From NCBI GenBank assembly GCA_004555335.1, contig SFII01000070.1:1-7525 (forward strand): a DNA stretch of 7,525 bases, written 5' to 3'. Both the position numbers and the translations under genes were made by a program. Every line of letters begins with the position of its first letter. Within the stretch, counting starts at the first letter, position 1. The notes under the pieces are model-generated. The model made no database searches, was not told the origin of the DNA, and saw nothing but the letters and a program-made list of their open reading frames with translations. The DNA is from Coriobacteriaceae bacterium. Lineage in GTDB: Bacteria > Actinomycetota > Coriobacteriia > Coriobacteriales > Eggerthellaceae. Shown one piece after another: positions 5,941 through 7,525 of the stretch.

Positions 5941-7525
5941 ATGGATATTCGCAACGAATTGAACCACTGGTTGGAAAAGGCGACCGATCCTGAAATCGCA
6001 GCACAGCTGAAAACGCTTGCGGAAGAGGGGAGCGAAAGCGAAATCGCCGACGCCTTCTTCCAGGAGCTGGAATTCGGAACGGCTGGATTGCGCGGCATCA
6101 TCGGCACCGGCACCAATCGCATGAACATCTACACGGTCGGTAAGGCGACACAGGGCCTCGCGGATTATCTGAACGCCCATTACGAAGAGCCCTGTGTTGC
6201 CATTGCGCGCGACAGCCGCCTGAAAGGCGAGCTTTTCGTCCAACGTGCCACTTCGGTGCTTGCCGCGAATGGTATCCGCGTCCACATCTTCCCGCGCGTC
6301 GAACCTACCCCGGCACTGAGCTTCGCGGTCCGCGATTTGAAATGCTCCGCCGGTATCAATATGACTGCAAGCCATAATCCTGCAGCCTATAACGGATACA
6401 AGGTGTACGGAGAAGATGGTTGCCAGATCGCGAGCGAGGCTGCGGCCGAAATCTCCCGCGCGGTTGCGGCGGTGGACCCCTTCGAGGATGTGCTCTCTAC
6501 TCCCTTCCAAGAGGCAATCGATTTCGAGATGGTCGACTGGATTTCGGATGACACCTTGGACCGCTATATCCAGGCGGTGTATGCCTCGAATGCAAGCTTC
6601 CCCGGTTTGGAAAACGCTCCCGTGAAGGTCGTCTACACTCCGCTTAATGGAACCGGCCTGGAATGCGTGGGCCGTATCTTGGAAAAGGTGGGCATCACCG
6701 ATGTCACGGTGGTTCCTCAGCAGGCCCAGCCCGATGGCAATTTCCCCACCTGTCCCAAGCCCAACCCCGAAATCCGTGAGGCTTTGGAATTGGGGATCCA
6801 GCTGTGCGAGGAAGTGCAGCCCGACCTGCTGCTGGCTACCGACCCCGATGCAGACCGCGTCGGTGTTGCATGCAAGAACGGCGATGATTACGTGCTCATC
6901 AACGGAAACGAAATGGGCATCCTCCTTCTTGACTACATTGCCAAGGTGCGTACGCAATCCTGCACCATGCCCGTCGATCCCATCGCCATTTCCACCATTG
7001 TCAGCACGGCGATGATCGATCCAATTGCAGCTGATTACGGAATCAGCATCAAGCGCACCCTGACCGGTTTCAAGTGGATCGGCTCTATCATCACCTCACT
7101 GGAAGAACATGGCGAGGAAGACCGATTCGTCTTCGGCTTCGAGGAAAGTTATGGCTACCTTGCGGGTTCCCATGTTCGCGACAAGGATGCCGTAGTTGCA
7201 TCCATGCTCATCTGCCAGATGGCGCAGTACTACAAGAGCAAGGGACTAAACTTGGCTCAGGCGATGGATGCCCTCTATCAGCACTATGGGTATTTCTTCA
7301 ACCGCACTATCAACCTTGAATTCCCCGGTGCGGACGGTGCCGCTAAGATGGCCGAGCTCATGGCTAACCTGCGTCGAAACCCCATCTACGAGCTGGCAGG
7401 TATGCCCGTACAGGAAATGATCGACTATTCGAATGATATCGACAGCCTTCCCGCTGCGAATGTCGTTGAGTTCAGGCTTCCCGATAGCAACAAGATCATC
7501 TTCAGGCCCAGCGGTACCGAGCCGA
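5941..7525 (+). CDS. Phosphoglucomutase/phosphomannomutase, 3' end missing
   Basis: This alpha-D-phosphohexomutase interconverts hexose 6- and 1-phosphates; next to galE, glucose-6-P to glucose-1-P for UDP-glucose is the likely use. The frame is open from ATG 5941 to the window edge (528 codons), with AAGGAAG at 5930-5936 as ribosome binding site. All four domain signatures are visible: the phosphoserine loop T142-A-S144-H-N-P, the metal loop D301-P-D-A-D-R306, the sugar-specificity loop G399-F-E-E-S-Y-G, and the phosphate-binding loop RPSGTEP ending at the last full codon. ELEFGTAGLRG near residues 42-52 and TGFKWIG are typical of the long bacterial PgcA-like (type 2) branch of about 570-580 residues, so roughly 30-50 residues are missing. 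DPDADR rather than DGDADR is common in that branch. Whether glucose or mannose phosphate is preferred cannot be read from the sequence. Confidence 0.95.
   Translation, partial: MDIRNELNHWLEKATDPEIAAQLKTLAEEGSESEIADAFFQELEFGTAGLRGIIGTGTNRMNIYTVGKATQGLADYLNAHYEEPCVAIARDSRLKGELFVQRATSVLAANGIRVHIFPRVEPTPALSFAVRDLKCSAGINMTASHNPAAYNGYKVYGEDGCQIASEAAAEISRAVAAVDPFEDVLSTPFQEAIDFEMVDWISDDTLDRYIQAVYASNASFPGLENAPVKVVYTPLNGTGLECVGRILEKVGITDVTVVPQQAQPDGNFPTCPKPNPEIREALELGIQLCEEVQPDLLLATDPDADRVGVACKNGDDYVLINGNEMGILLLDYIAKVRTQSCTMPVDPIAISTIVSTAMIDPIAADYGISIKRTLTGFKWIGSIITSLEEHGEEDRFVFGFEESYGYLAGSHVRDKDAVVASMLICQMAQYYKSKGLNLAQAMDALYQHYGYFFNRTINLEFPGADGAAKMAELMANLRRNPIYELAGMPVQEMIDYSNDIDSLPAANVVEFRLPDSNKIIFRPSGTEP

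Noticed and set aside
5211..6957. Two long minus-strand open frames (305 and 353 codons) opposite galE and the mutase
   Set aside because: Both are shadows arising from rare use of codons whose complements are stops; neither shows a protein family pattern, and the + strand genes are unambiguous.
1..7525. A new defence, mobile or biosynthetic system
   Set aside because: No transposase, integrase, nuclease, repeat array or unknown gene cluster is present; apart from the FHA protein every gene belongs to a well-known family.

Overview
The window is ordinary-looking, gene-dense bacterial chromosome. Six genes all lie on the + strand, with gaps of 11 to about 120 bases. Base composition looks moderately GC-rich by eye (not computed). 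An indolepyruvate:ferredoxin oxidoreductase points to an anaerobe that ferments amino acids. Together with a small zinc-ribbon/FHA protein, a D-Ala-D-Ala carboxypeptidase with a long acidic tail, and a GluQ-RS, this suggests a gut- or oral-type anaerobic actinomycete of the Coriobacteriia (Eggerthellales/Coriobacteriales). That placement is inference from gene content and style; no marker gene in the window fixes it.

Layout. (1) Bases 3-881 are the 3' part of a peptidase S11 D-alanyl-D-alanine carboxypeptidase, followed 11 bases later by (2) a zinc-ribbon plus FHA protein (893-1333). The second gene's ribosome binding site overlaps the first gene's stop codon, so the two are probably co-expressed. 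(3) After a 94-base gap with a candidate promoter/operator come iorA (1428-3167) and iorB (3170-3772), the two subunits of indolepyruvate:ferredoxin oxidoreductase. (4) gluQRS (about 3787-4776) starts at or inside the end of iorB and carries a strong 12-bp hairpin in its first codons. (5) A 119-base gap with a weak candidate promoter precedes galE (TTG start at 4896, to 5915). (6) 25 bases later a phosphoglucomutase/phosphomannomutase gene starts at 5941 and runs off the window at its last conserved motif.

How they work together. The first pair belongs to the cell envelope and possibly phosphothreonine signalling. IorAB oxidatively decarboxylates arylpyruvates from aromatic amino acid transamination, giving aryl-acetyl-CoA and reduced ferredoxin. 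GluQ-RS modifies the queuosine of tRNA-Asp and has no obvious link to IorAB beyond position. GalE and the mutase form a sugar-nucleotide pair linking glucose-6-P, glucose-1-P, UDP-glucose and UDP-galactose for envelope glycans or galactose use.

I found no mobile element, CRISPR array, tRNA, rRNA or broken gene, and no clearly new multi-gene system. The points most worth a second look are an 8-bp dyad that brackets a -10-like hexamer before iorA, the 12-bp hairpin at the iorB/gluQRS junction, and the uncharacterised zinc-ribbon/FHA protein coupled to the carboxypeptidase.
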